DNA of 64,000 nt, from positions 124,001-188,000 of the forward strand of contig NZ_CAHJXN010000002.1 of NCBI RefSeq assembly GCF_903645285.1. The letters run 5' to 3'. Both the position numbers and the translations under genes were made by a program. The notes below the pieces were generated by a model that had not been told where the DNA came from, ran no database searches, and worked only from the letters and a program-made list of their open reading frames with translations. Below, piece by piece: positions 9,766 through 18,174 of this stretch. This DNA is from Streptococcus thalassemiae (GTDB taxonomy: Bacteria > Bacillota > Bacilli > Lactobacillales > Streptococcaceae). How positions within the stretch are numbered: the first letter of the stretch is position 1; every line of letters begins with the position of its first letter.

Positions 9766-10199
9766 TATTTCAAATCCTCCAAAAATTGATAAAGATTGGT
9801 CAAACCTTTGCTCATAACATCAATTTCTTCCTTACTCATACCATCAATGATTTTTTCAACCATGGCCTTGTGGAAGCGTTTATGCAGCCTATGAATCAAG
9901 CGACCCTTCTTTGTCAAATGTAGATGCACCACACGACGATCCTGCTCTGAGCGAATGCGTTCAATGTAACCCTTGCGTTCGAGATTATTCAAACTAGTCG
10001 TAACTGTCCCAAGAGTCACCATCAACTCTTTTGACACTTGACTTGGTGTCACGTCTGGGAATTTCCCAATCACATCAATCGTATGCATTTCTTTGATGGA
10101 GATATCCTTGAAACGACTACCTCTCAAGCTCACTTCCTCAATGACAAGGACATTGTTAAATATAGATGTTAAATATTCATTAATTCGTTGGTAGTCCAA
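9765..10199 (-). CDS. fabT: MarR-family repressor of fatty acid synthesis FabT
   Basis: A 144-residue MarR-type winged-helix protein: a DNA-binding segment with [28 protein letters not shown] at about 51-78 and the wing [18 protein letters not shown]. FabT in streptococci represses the fab genes with acyl-ACP as corepressor. It is co-directional with fabH, and its own promoter has a FabT-like site over the start region, consistent with autoregulation. The identification rests on family plus position. Confidence 0.94.
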   Translation of the reverse strand: MDYQRINEYLTSIFNNVLVIEEVSLRGSRFKDISIKEMHTIDVIGKFPDVTPSQVSKELMVTLGTVTTSLNNLERKGYIERIRSEQDRRVVHLHLTKKGRLIHRLHKRFHKAMVEKIIDGMSKEEIDVMSKGLTNLYQFLEDLK

Positions 10200-10225
10200 T
10201 CTTTCTTTCCCTCCTTCTCAAAAAA

Positions 10226-10242
10226 ACTTTTACAATCAAAAC
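10226..10242 (-). promoter_or_regulatory. FabT-like operator upstream of fabT
   Basis: The minus strand reads GTTTTGATTGTAAAAGT, matching most positions of the FabT palindrome. It lies just downstream of the fabT -10 box, near the expected transcription start. Confidence 0.65.
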
Positions 10243-10255
10243 ATTTGACAAGAGA

Positions 10256-10284
10256 ATTATATCAAAGTTCAAAGAATGATGCAA
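10256..10284 (-). promoter_or_regulatory. Promoter of fabT-fabH-acpP
   Basis: TTGCAT (minus strand, 10284-10279) and a perfect TATAAT (10261-10256) are separated by 17 bases. The FabT-like site follows directly. Confidence 0.75.
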
Positions 10285-10292
10285 GTATTTTT

Positions 10293-11078
10293 TTATTTTC
10301 CTGTAAATTTAGGCCGTCTTCTCTCCGAATGAGCTCGCACTCCTTCTTTGAAATCCTCTGTTTGAGCTAAGGATTCCTGTAAGTTCAGTTCTAAAGTAGC
10401 GTAATCCTGCCAGTCTTTAAATTGGCTCTCCCAAACCAACTTCTTAATGGCTGCATAGGAATTACTTGAACCACGTCTTAATTTTTTAAGAAGCTGTTCT
10501 CTCGTCTTTTCAAGTTTATCAACTTCAGAAACGCGGTAAACTAGTCCCCATTCTAGGGCTTTTTCTGCGTTCAAAGCCTCACCTGTCATAGCTAGTTGGG
10601 CAGCACGCGTCACACCGATACTACGGCTCAAGAGATCAATCCCACCAGCATCTGGAGCCAAGCCAACGCCAACAAAGGCTTGAATAAACTTAGCCTTATC
10701 CGTCGCCAAACAGAAATCTGCCGCAACAGCCATATTCGCTGCGGCACCTGCAACAGCACCGTCAACTTCCATTAAAACAGGTTTGGCTATTTGCTTGATT
10801 TTATAAGAAATAGCATTGACCAACTCTGCGATTTTTGTCAATGATGGAATATCATCCTCATCCACTGCCCGCTTCATCTCTACCAAATCTCCTCCAACTG
10901 AAAAGACTTTGCCATTGGCATTGATTAAGATAAAATGCACAGCTGAATTTTCTTCTGCCAGAGTCAAGGCTTCTAAAATTTCTTCACACATAGGAATATG
11001 AAAGCCATTTGCAACTTCAGGACGGTTCAAGGTAAGGATTGCCAAGTCCTCTTCAAGCTGATAAATAATGTGTTCCAT
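10293..11078 (-). CDS. fabM: trans-2,cis-3-decenoyl-ACP isomerase FabM
   Basis: A 261-residue crotonase-fold protein. It has the oxyanion-hole segments [13 protein letters not shown] (about 50-62) and [17 protein letters not shown] (about 107-123). In streptococci the crotonase at the head of the fab cluster is FabM, which isomerises trans-2- to cis-3-decenoyl-ACP and so starts unsaturated fatty acid synthesis. Sequence alone shows only the enoyl-CoA hydratase/isomerase family; the specific call comes from its position before fabT. An AAAGGAG site lies before the ATG. Confidence 0.9.
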   Translation of the reverse strand: MEHIIYQLEEDLAILTLNRPEVANGFHIPMCEEILEALTLAEENSAVHFILINANGKVFSVGGDLVEMKRAVDEDDIPSLTKIAELVNAISYKIKQIAKPVLMEVDGAVAGAAANMAVAADFCLATDKAKFIQAFVGVGLAPDAGGIDLLSRSIGVTRAAQLAMTGEALNAEKALEWGLVYRVSEVDKLEKTREQLLKKLRRGSSNSYAAIKKLVWESQFKDWQDYATLELNLQESLAQTEDFKEGVRAHSERRRPKFTGK

Positions 11079-11107
11079 TAGGACTCCTTTTTATTTTTAT
11101 AAGCAGT

Positions 11108-11305
11108 TTATACTCTTCGAAAATCTCTTCAAACCACGTCAGCTTCGCCTTGCCGTAGGTATGGTTACTGACTTCGTCAGTTCTATCCACAACCTCAAAA
11201 CAGTGTTTTGAGCTGACTTCATCAGTCTTATTTACAACCTCAAAGCAGTGCTTTGAGCAGTCTGCGGCTAGCTTCCTAGTTTGCCCTTTGATTTTCATTG
11301 AAAAT
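11108..11305 (+). repeat. BOX element (boxA, two boxB, boxC)
   Basis: It begins tactcttcgaaaatctcttc, has the cgtcagcttcgccttgccgta core, then two successive boxB-like palindromes around cagtgttttgag and cagtgctttgag, and ends with gattttcattga. It fills most of the gap between fabM and lysC. An 81-codon reading frame on the minus strand lies almost entirely within it and is not a gene. Confidence 0.92.
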
Positions 11306-11427
11306 TAAATTATTTTATTTTCAAAATATATCTTTTTTAGGAACAGAAAGCAAGAAAAAATTGACTGAAAGTGTCTCAGCCGATTAGAAAGCATCGTTTT
11401 AGGCTAGAAAGCATCTTATTTTCTTCA

Positions 11428-11456
11428 TTGAAAAAAGGCTTTCTTTCTGCTATAAT
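11428..11456 (+). promoter_or_regulatory. Promoter of lysC
   Basis: TTGAAA (11428-11433) and TATAAT (11451-11456) are separated by 17 bases. They lie 30 bases before the lysC start, and a ttaggag ribosome-binding site follows. Between the BOX and this promoter (11306-11427) I see only A+T-rich sequence with a short direct repeat, tagaaagcatc. Confidence 0.8.
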
Positions 11457-11485
11457 CGTATAAAATACTTACTTTAGGAGTTCTT

Positions 11486-12850
11486 ATGAAAGTTGTTAAA
11501 TTTGGAGGTAGCTCTCTTGCCTCTGCTAGTCAATTAGAAAAAGTTTTAAACATCGTTAAAAGCGATCCAGAGCGTCGTTTTGTAGTCGTTTCTGCGCCTG
11601 GTAAACGCAATGCTGAAGATACTAAGGTTACGGATGCCTTGATTAAATACTACCGCGACTATGTTGCTGGTAACGATATTAGCAAGAGCCAAAACTGGAT
11701 TATCGACCGCTATGCTGCGATGGTTAGTGAACTAGGTCTTAAACCAGCTGTGCTAGAAAAAATTTCCAAAAGCATTCGTGCCTTAGCCACTCTTCCTATC
11801 GAAGAAAATGAATTTCTCTACGATACTTTCCTAGCAGCCGGTGAAAATAACAATGCTAAATTGATTGCTGCCTACTTTAATCAAAACGGGATTGATGCAC
11901 GCTATGTGCACCCTAGAGAAGCTGGTATTGTGGTCACAAGTGAGCCTGGTCACGCTCGCATCATTCCATCAAGTTATGACAAGATTGAAGAATTGACAAA
12001 TACAAATGAAGTCCTTGTCATTCCTGGTTTCTTTGGAGTTACCAAGGAAAATCAAATCTGTACCTTCTCACGTGGAGGATCAGACATTACAGGTTCTATC
12101 ATTGCTGCCGGTGTTAAGGCAGACCTCTATGAAAACTTTACAGACGTTGATGGTATCTTTGCAGCCCACCCTGGTATTATTCACCAACCACACTCAATCC
12201 CTGAGTTAACCTACCGTGAAATGCGTGAGTTGGCCTATGCAGGATTCTCAGTCCTTCATGACGAAGCGCTTCTTCCTGCCTACCGTGGAAAAATTCCTCT
12301 GGTTATCAAGAATACCAACAACCCTGACCATCCAGGTACTCGTATCGTTCTAAAACACAGTAGTGATGAATTTCCAGTTGTGGGAATTGCTGGTGACTCA
12401 GGCTTTGTCAGCATTAATATGTCGAAATACCTCATGAACCGTGAGGTTGGATTTGGTCGCAAGGTTCTGCAAATCCTTGAAGATCTTAACATCGGTTGGG
12501 AACATATGCCAACAGGCATCGACGATCTTTCAATCATCCTTCGTTCTCGTGAACTAACTCCTATCAAGGAAGAAGAAATCCTTCGTCAGTTGGTTCAAAA
12601 GGCTGAAGTAGATCATGCAGAAATCGAACACGACCTTTCAATCATTATGATTGTTGGTGAAAAGATGAAGAGTCATATCGGAGTAACTGCTACTGCAACA
12701 CGCGCTCTATCTGAAAACAAGATCAATATCCAGATGATGTCTCAAGGTTCTAGTGAAGTTTCTATCATGTTTGTTGTCAATAAAGACCAAGAGAAAGCAG
12801 CAATCAAAGCCCTCTACAATGCCTTTTTCGGTGAAAGTAAGGAAGACTAA
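11486..12850 (+). CDS. lysC: Aspartate kinase
   Basis: A 454-residue aspartokinase that phosphorylates aspartate, the entry to lysine, threonine and methionine synthesis (and to diaminopimelate for other bacteria). It begins MKVVKFGGSSLAS, the family's ATP-binding start. It continues with FSRGGSDITGSIIAAG and ENFTDVDGIFAAHP near 200-230 and ends in two ACT domains (IVGEKMKSHIGVTATATRALSE). No lysine riboswitch is visible upstream. The next gene starts 3 bases after its stop. Confidence 0.95.
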   Translation: MKVVKFGGSSLASASQLEKVLNIVKSDPERRFVVVSAPGKRNAEDTKVTDALIKYYRDYVAGNDISKSQNWIIDRYAAMVSELGLKPAVLEKISKSIRALATLPIEENEFLYDTFLAAGENNNAKLIAAYFNQNGIDARYVHPREAGIVVTSEPGHARIIPSSYDKIEELTNTNEVLVIPGFFGVTKENQICTFSRGGSDITGSIIAAGVKADLYENFTDVDGIFAAHPGIIHQPHSIPELTYREMRELAYAGFSVLHDEALLPAYRGKIPLVIKNTNNPDHPGTRIVLKHSSDEFPVVGIAGDSGFVSINMSKYLMNREVGFGRKVLQILEDLNIGWEHMPTGIDDLSIILRSRELTPIKEEEILRQLVQKAEVDHAEIEHDLSIIMIVGEKMKSHIGVTATATRALSENKINIQMMSQGSSEVSIMFVVNKDQEKAAIKALYNAFFGESKED

Positions 12851-12852
12851 CC

Positions 12853-13224
12853 ATGGCCCAATCTCTTAACAAAACAGTGCTTCTCAATACAACAGGTACC
12901 TCCTACCTCTCTATAGCTGGGAAAGTTGGGAAATTTCTTGTCGGAGATCAGGCTCTGGAATTTTACCCAGATGTCAATGTCGAACAATTTATCCAGATTC
13001 CTTGGAGCCATATCAACCAGATTGGAGCCAATGTCACTGGTCGCAAAATCAGTCGCCACTTCGAAGTCTTTACAGACAGAGGAAAATTCCTCTTTGCTTC
13101 AAAAGACTCAGGTGCCATTCTTAAAATTGCTCGCGAAAAACTGGGCAATGACAAGGTCGTCAAACTTCCTACCCTGATTCAGACAATTAGCCAAAAATTT
13201 AAAAATCTATTTGCAAAAAAGTAG
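12853..13224 (+). CDS. DUF956 family protein
   Basis: A 123-residue basic, soluble protein without signal peptide or membrane segment. The text KTVLLNTTGTSYLSIAGKVG, then VEQFIQIPWSHINQIGANV and a C-terminal basic tail LFAKK are typical of the DUF956 family, members of which are often found beside mannose-type PTS genes (ManO). No PTS gene is near here; it follows lysC by 3 bases and is probably cotranscribed. The serS promoter overlaps its 3' end. No function can be given. Confidence 0.8.
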   Translation: MAQSLNKTVLLNTTGTSYLSIAGKVGKFLVGDQALEFYPDVNVEQFIQIPWSHINQIGANVTGRKISRHFEVFTDRGKFLFASKDSGAILKIAREKLGNDKVVKLPTLIQTISQKFKNLFAKK

Positions 13225-13239
13225 AAACTTTAGTATAAT
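13211..13239 (+). promoter_or_regulatory. Promoter of the serS T-box leader
   Basis: TTGCAA (13211-13216), a 17-base spacer, and a perfect TATAAT (13234-13239). The -35 box is inside the last codons of the upstream DUF956 gene. Confidence 0.82.
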
Positions 13240-13245
13240 CATAGC

Positions 13246-13425
13246 AACGGATAAGTAGGTTATCTTCTTCTTTCAGAAAGTCTGCGGGTGCTGCGAGCAG
13301 ATAGGAGGGATAGGTGAAATTCTACCGTTAGTAACAATTACATACACAATCAAGTGCACACCTGTGAAGTTGGATGGAACCGTGGCCCTGCCACTCCAAC
13401 GCTTTGTCAGGTGTGCTTTTTTCAT
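13246..13425 (+). ncRNA. T-box riboswitch (serS leader)
   Basis: The leader has the conserved T-box sequence tggaaccgtgg at 13375-13385 and a terminator hairpin gcacacctg (13356-13364) / caggtgtgc (13408-13416) followed by six T. The T-box pairs with the acceptor end of uncharged tRNA and prevents the terminator from forming. A likely specifier codon is UCU (Ser) at 13321-13323, at the 3' side of stem I just before acc; this position is inferred, but it fits serS. Confidence 0.92.
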
Positions 13426-13437
13426 AAAGGAGTTCTT

Positions 13438-14712
13438 ATGTTAGATATCAAACGTATTCGTACAGACTTTGATGCTGTCGCAGAAAAATTGGCTACACGT
13501 GGTGTAGATGCTGCTGTCTTGAATGAGATGAAAGAAATCGATGCCAAACGTCGTGACATCTTGGTCAAGGTTGAAACTCTCAAAGCAGAACGAAACACAG
13601 TTTCTGCTGAGATTGCCCAAGCCAAACGCAACAAGGAAAATGCAGATGACAAGATTGCTGCCATGCAAACTCTATCTGCTGAAGTCAAAGCCTTGGATGC
13701 TGAATTGGCAGAAATCGATGCTAAATTGACAGAATTTACTACTACTCTTCCAAACATCCCAGCTGACAGCGTTCCTGTTGGGGCTGACGAAGATGACAAT
13801 GTGGAAGTTCGCCGTTGGGGTACTCCACGCGAGTTCGATTTCGAGCCTAAAGCTCACTGGGATCTTGGTGAAGACCTTGGTATCCTTGATTGGGAACGCG
13901 GTGGTAAGGTAACAGGCGCTCGCTTCCTCTTCTATAAAGGCCTCGGCGCTCGTTTGGAACGTGCCATCTACAACTTTATGTTGGATGAACATGGAAAAGA
14001 AGGCTATACAGAAGTTATCACACCTTACATGGTTAACCACGATTCTATGTTTGGGACTGGTCAATATCCAAAATTCAAGGAAGATACTTTTGAATTGAAA
14101 GACACTAATTATGTCCTTATTCCTACAGCTGAAGTGCCTTTGACAAACTATTACCGCGATGAAATCCTTGACGGTAAAGACCTGCCAATCTACTTCACTG
14201 CTATGAGCCCATCATTCCGTTCTGAAGCTGGTTCAGCTGGCCGTGATACTCGTGGCTTGATTCGTTTGCACCAATTCCACAAGGTTGAAATGGTTAAATT
14301 TGCCAAACCAGAAGAATCTTACGAAGAATTGGAAAAAATGACAGCCAACGCTGAAAACATTCTTCAAAAACTTAACCTTCCATACCGTGTCGTTGCTCTC
14401 TCTACTGGAGATATGGGCTTCTCAGCTGCTAAAACTTACGACTTGGAAGTGTGGATTCCAGCCCAAAATACTTACCGTGAAATCTCAAGCTGTTCAAACA
14501 CAGAAGATTTCCAAGCCCGTCGTGCCCAAATCCGTTACCGTGATGAAGCAGATGGCAAGGTGAAATTGCTTCACACCTTGAACGGTTCTGGACTTGCAGT
14601 TGGACGTACAGTGGCTGCTATTCTTGAAAACTACCAAAATGAAGATGGTTCTGTGACCATCCCAGAAGTTCTTCGTCCATACATGGGTGGAGCTGAAGTC
14701 ATCAAACCATAA
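13438..14712 (+). CDS. serS: Seryl-tRNA synthetase
   Basis: A 424-residue class II synthetase that charges tRNA-Ser. The N-terminal [18 protein letters not shown] and following long coiled coil (about 30-100) bind tRNA. Motif 2 is [20 protein letters not shown] and motif 3 is [19 protein letters not shown] chose the ATG at 13438 because ataaaggagttctt precedes it; an in-frame upstream ATG at 13354 lies in the T-box terminator stem and would add 28 non-conserved residues. Control is by the T-box upstream. Confidence 0.96.
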   Translation: MLDIKRIRTDFDAVAEKLATRGVDAAVLNEMKEIDAKRRDILVKVETLKAERNTVSAEIAQAKRNKENADDKIAAMQTLSAEVKALDAELAEIDAKLTEFTTTLPNIPADSVPVGADEDDNVEVRRWGTPREFDFEPKAHWDLGEDLGILDWERGGKVTGARFLFYKGLGARLERAIYNFMLDEHGKEGYTEVITPYMVNHDSMFGTGQYPKFKEDTFELKDTNYVLIPTAEVPLTNYYRDEILDGKDLPIYFTAMSPSFRSEAGSAGRDTRGLIRLHQFHKVEMVKFAKPEESYEELEKMTANAENILQKLNLPYRVVALSTGDMGFSAAKTYDLEVWIPAQNTYREISSCSNTEDFQARRAQIRYRDEADGKVKLLHTLNGSGLAVGRTVAAILENYQNEDGSVTIPEVLRPYMGGAEVIKP

Positions 14713-14717
14713 AAAAT

Positions 14718-14749
14718 AAGGTTTAGCTATTTCTAGCTAGACCTTTTTT
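14718..14749. terminator. Bidirectional terminator between serS and the TDT transporter gene
   Basis: The hairpin aaggtttagct / agctagacctt is flanked by A6 and T6, so it serves both convergent genes. The stop codon of the minus-strand gene (14737-14739) lies inside the right arm. Confidence 0.8.
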
Positions 14750-15636
14750 CGTAACCAAATCAAATAAGCACCTAATACAAAGAGCAAAATGATTAGGCAA
14801 ATAACAGTTTCAACCACTACCAAATAATCCAAAAATGGAAGTTTCAAGAGTCCCTGAGCCATCTTGAGCGAGGTAGCTGTGATAATGGTTGGGAAGGTGA
14901 GGGCTGAGAAGGCTGGTTGAAAACCTTGTTTTAAAATGTTGGGCAAGCGACTCAAAACAAAGAAAAAGAAGGATTGAGAAGCCAAAATCATAACGATTAA
15001 GAGCCAAGTTGGTAGACTCTCTCCTCCAACTCGAACTAGAGAAGCCAAGAGTAGAGAGAAGGGAGCGCAATAGATTCCTTCTTGTCCAAGCAAGGCTAGT
15101 GGGAGTGGATGTTTCTTTAAATCGCTATAAATAAGGGGATAGAGATAGAAGGTCAAGAGAAAACCAAAACTCAAGGTCGCATAGGCAATTTCGATGATAC
15201 CTACCAGAGGATAGGTCAAGGCAGCCACCGCTATCCCCACATAGAGAACCGTCCAGCTAGGAGTCGCATGAACCCTACGACCTGGACAGGCAAACTTGAT
15301 GGTGAAATCAGCAATCAAGGCCAAGTCCAAGAGAAATGAAAACCACCAGAGCCCTTGCGCTACCAAAGGAAGATGAGGGAATACGCGAAAGACATAAGTT
15401 GATAAAATCATCCCAGCCATGGGAAAGGTTGCCATCCCTGATAAAAGAGGGGGCTTGGTCAATTCTTGCTTGGTTTCCTTCCAATTAAAGAGATGAAGAA
15501 TCAGAAAGTAAATCCACAAAATCAAACCTGTCAGACTCAACAGATGGGACAGAACCGGCAACGTATCTAAAACGAGATTCCCAGCTCCTGCTAAACCTAG
15601 CAAACAACCAGAAAATACTAAGGGGAGTTTTTTCAT
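14737..15636 (-). CDS. TDT family transporter (TehA/SLAC1-like, old name exfoliative toxin A)
   Basis: A 299-residue polytopic membrane protein with about ten hydrophobic segments. Examples are LVFSGCLLGLAGAGNLVL at the N terminus and VETVICLIILLFVLGAYLIW at the C terminus. Sequence and length fit the tellurite-resistance/dicarboxylate transporter (TDT) family; pneumococcal relatives were once labelled exfoliative toxin, but nothing here suggests a toxin. The substrate is unknown. I chose the ATG at 15636: a perfect GGAGG lies 5-9 bases before it, whereas the TTG at 15648 overlaps that site. Confidence 0.8.
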   Translation of the reverse strand: MKKLPLVFSGCLLGLAGAGNLVLDTLPVLSHLLSLTGLILWIYFLILHLFNWKETKQELTKPPLLSGMATFPMAGMILSTYVFRVFPHLPLVAQGLWWFSFLLDLALIADFTIKFACPGRRVHATPSWTVLYVGIAVAALTYPLVGIIEIAYATLSFGFLLTFYLYPLIYSDLKKHPLPLALLGQEGIYCAPFSLLLASLVRVGGESLPTWLLIVMILASQSFFFFVLSRLPNILKQGFQPAFSALTFPTIITATSLKMAQGLLKLPFLDYLVVVETVICLIILLFVLGAYLIWLRKKV

Positions 15637-15697
15637 CCTAACCTCCAATAATCATGTTAGTTTCAGTATAGCATAAAAGCGCTTAAATGAGGGGATA

Positions 15698-15732
15698 AAA
15701 AATGAAGTCCGATTATTTCAGACTTCATTTTA
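15698..15732 (-). terminator. Terminator of the AhpD-like gene
   Basis: A perfect 11-base inverted repeat (aaaatgaagtc / gacttcatttt) with an 11-base loop, followed on the minus strand by a T run. Confidence 0.85.
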
Positions 15733-15744
15733 CTCAGATATGAA

Positions 15745-16293
15745 TTAGGCATAAGGTTGCAATTCTGGGTTAATTGGGGTATTAGCTAGATTATTGGCAT
15801 AGTTACAGAGGCTCGCTAGGCTGACACCAAGAACCACATCCAAGGCATTTTGTTGGGTGTAGCCGGCTTCTAAAAATTCAGATAGGGCTTCATCTCCTAC
15901 ACGACCCTTGGTATTGATAACCGCCAAGGTAAACTTAGCTAGGGTGTCCAATTTAGGATCTGTTTCAATTGGAGTACGATTGCGAAGGGCTTGTAGAAGG
16001 TCATCGTTCATCTGGATTTGTTTAATTGAAAAGGCTGTATGACCTGCGACACAGAAGGCACAACCATTTGTCACGGCTGCCGTGATTTGAACCACTTCAC
16101 GCTCAACGGGTGTCAGGCTGTTGCGACGATTGATAGATGCGACAGTTCGGTAGGCTTCTAAAGCAGTCGGTGCATTAGCCAAGAGACCGATTAGGTTGGG
16201 AATATAGCCATTGTTATCTTTTTCTACTGTTTCAAGAACTTCTTTCACTTCTGCTGGTGCTGATTCTACTGTATGGATGGTAAATGTTGTCAT
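15745..16293 (-). CDS. AhpD-like carboxymuconolactone decarboxylase family protein
   Basis: A 182-residue helical protein with the AhpD-type redox motif Cys78-Ala-Phe-Cys81 and His85 (NGCAFCVAGHT). AhpD-like proteins reduce peroxides through a CxxC pair, or recycle lipoyl-linked partners. Here the partner is unknown, and no ahpC is nearby. It is a single-gene unit with its own terminator. The 216-base upstream gap contains a perfect 11-base inverted repeat (16333-16343 and 16390-16400). Function as a peroxide-related protein is an inference from the family. Confidence 0.85.
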   Translation of the reverse strand: MTTFTIHTVESAPAEVKEVLETVEKDNNGYIPNLIGLLANAPTALEAYRTVASINRRNSLTPVEREVVQITAAVTNGCAFCVAGHTAFSIKQIQMNDDLLQALRNRTPIETDPKLDTLAKFTLAVINTKGRVGDEALSEFLEAGYTQQNALDVVLGVSLASLCNYANNLANTPINPELQPYA

Positions 16294-16479
16294 AAGATAC
16301 CTCTTTTCTTGTTATTGACACTAATATTATTGGAAAATCTTATAAAATCCTGATTCCTAAGTTTATCTAAGATAAAGCTTTATTCTCTCATAAGATTTTC
16401 GTTGTATATTAGTTTATCACACTTCCAATCACTTGCATAATATATATTATATATCAGCTTGATAAAAATCATTTATAGG

Positions 16480-16507
16480 CAAAAAAATCACACGAGCTGT
16501 GTGATTT
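16480..16507 (-). terminator. Terminator of the AGCS symporter gene
   Basis: The stem aaatcacac / gtgtgattt has a five-base loop, and on the minus strand seven T follow. It starts 3 bases after the stop codon. Confidence 0.85.
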
Positions 16508-16509
16508 CA

Positions 16510-17832
16510 TTATTTGTCAAAATACTTTTTAGTCTCAACAATAACGACTGGCGACAAGACTAAGAGGGCAATCAAGTTTGGCAGAGCCATCAAGGCATTA
16601 ACAATATCTGCGATAATCCAGACCATATCCAACTCGATAAATCCTCCCAACAAGACCATGAGCACAAAGATCACACGGTAGAGCCAGATAAAACGAACCC
16701 CAAAGAGAAACTCGAAACAGCGTTCTCCGTAATAGTTCCAACCTAGAATCGTCGTGAAGGCAAAGAGTACAAGGAAGATGGTCAGGAGGGCAGGCCCAAA
16801 GTGTGAAAAGACTGTTGAGAAAGCTGACTGAGTCAAGGCAACCCCATTCAAGTCACCACTCCAAACACCAGTTACCAAGATGGTCAAACCAGTCAGAGTA
16901 CAGATAATGAGGGTGTCAATAAAGGTTCCTGTCATGGAAATCAAACCTTGCTCTACTGGTTCATTTGTCTTAGCCGCAGCCGCTGCAATAGGAGCAGAAC
17001 CCAGACCAGATTCATTTGAGAACACACCACGCGCCACACCATTTTGAATAGCCATCCGAACGCTAGCACCAGCAAATCCACTTACCGCAGCAAGGGGACT
17101 AAAAGCTGAGGTAAAGACTAAAGCGATTGTGGCAGGGATTTTCCCAATATTAAAGAAAATAACTGTAAGAGTTCCTAAAATATAAATGATAGCCATAAAA
17201 GGAACAACAGTAGTTGAAACCTTTGAAATGGACTTGAGTCCGCCAAAGACTGCAATCGCTACAAAAACAGATAAGACGAGAGCTGTGATGGCTGGTGAAA
17301 TCGTCGTTGTATTTTGGATAGATTCTGTAATCGAGTTGACTTGGGTGAAGGTTCCGATTCCCAAGAGAGCAACCAGTACTCCTGCTACTGCAAACAAAAC
17401 AGCAAGTGGTCGCCACTTTTCTCCCATTCCTAGAAGAATATAGTGCATGGGACCTCCCGCTACTTCACCATGGTCGTCCTTGGTACGGTATTTGATGGCC
17501 AAGAGTCCTTCCGCATACTTGGTAGCCATTCCAAAGAAAGCCGCCATCCACATCCAAAAGAGGGCTCCTGGTCCACCAACCTTGATAGCCGTCGCAACTC
17601 CTATAATATTCCCTGTTCCAACGGTTGATGCCAAGGCTGTACACAGAGCTGCAAAACTGGATACATCACCATGTCCCTTATCCTGGATAAAAATAAGCTG
17701 AAAGGCCTTGGGCAGACGCAAAACCTGCAAGAGCCCTAGCCGAATAGTTAGGTAAATCCCTGTTCCGACCAATAAAATCAAGAGGGGCGGTCCCCAAGCA
17801 AAAGCATCGATTGATTTAAGCAATTCTAACAT
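16510..17832 (-). CDS. Sodium:alanine/glycine symporter (AGCS family)
   Basis: A 440-residue polytopic membrane protein of the alanine-or-glycine:cation symporter family (AlsT/DagA type). Family text is visible: FAALCTALASTVGTGNIIGVA near 60-80, GGPGALFWMWMAAFFGMATKYAE near 86-108, and NGVARGVFSNESGLGSAPIA near 262-281. It probably imports glycine or alanine with Na+. It is preceded by a glycine riboswitch with a terminator between the aptamer and the gene, which supports glycine as a substrate or regulator. It forms a single-gene unit. Confidence 0.92.
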   Translation of the reverse strand: MLELLKSIDAFAWGPPLLILLVGTGIYLTIRLGLLQVLRLPKAFQLIFIQDKGHGDVSSFAALCTALASTVGTGNIIGVATAIKVGGPGALFWMWMAAFFGMATKYAEGLLAIKYRTKDDHGEVAGGPMHYILLGMGEKWRPLAVLFAVAGVLVALLGIGTFTQVNSITESIQNTTTISPAITALVLSVFVAIAVFGGLKSISKVSTTVVPFMAIIYILGTLTVIFFNIGKIPATIALVFTSAFSPLAAVSGFAGASVRMAIQNGVARGVFSNESGLGSAPIAAAAAKTNEPVEQGLISMTGTFIDTLIICTLTGLTILVTGVWSGDLNGVALTQSAFSTVFSHFGPALLTIFLVLFAFTTILGWNYYGERCFEFLFGVRFIWLYRVIFVLMVLLGGFIELDMVWIIADIVNALMALPNLIALLVLSPVVIVETKKYFDK

Positions 17833-17857
17833 TTCCTTCTCCTATCTTTTCAACCCC

Positions 17858-18012
17858 AAAAGAAAGAGCACATGCAAGATACATGTACTCTGGAATGCTT
17901 AGATAAATGCTAAAAAGCGGTCTATCCTAGCTCTGTCCTTTTACCTGAGAGTTTGAGCAGTTGCCTGCCTTGCCCCTTCGGTGCCTTTACGGTCTCTCCA
18001 GAGTTCCGTCCA
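17858..18012 (-). ncRNA. Glycine riboswitch upstream of the AGCS symporter
   Basis: On the minus strand the region reads ggacggaactctggagagac, then accgaaggggcaaggcaggc, aactctcaggtaaaaggaca and gag, the conserved gcvT aptamer core (about 17932-18012). It is followed by a second structured part (17891-17931). An expression platform ends in a perfect hairpin gagtacatg / catgtgctc (17866-17890, minus strand) and a T-rich stretch (17858-17865). Whether a complete second aptamer is present cannot be told by eye; it looks like one full aptamer plus a short companion. Confidence 0.9.
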
Positions 18013-18174
18013 TTTACAGTCATGGAAAATCAAACGATTCCCCACTTCTATTAAACTTCATTCGGTGTTGGTATTTAATTGATTCTTATTTTACAAAAAA
18101 TGTTGGCTTTTGTCAATGTGTTTATTAGTAAAAATTAGTTCAACAGTTTTTACTTTATAAAGTCCAGAATACTG

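Noticed and set aside
11053-11298. An 81-codon minus-strand frame between fabM and lysC
   Set aside because: It lies almost wholly in the BOX element, the peptide repeats KHCFEVV from the boxB units, and it overlaps the start of fabM.
13354-13437. An upstream in-frame ATG that would lengthen SerS by 28 residues
   Set aside because: It lies in the T-box terminator stem, lacks a ribosome-binding site and adds non-conserved residues.
14737-15636. Exfoliative toxin
   Set aside because: This is an old label for the family; the protein is a ten-segment membrane transporter.
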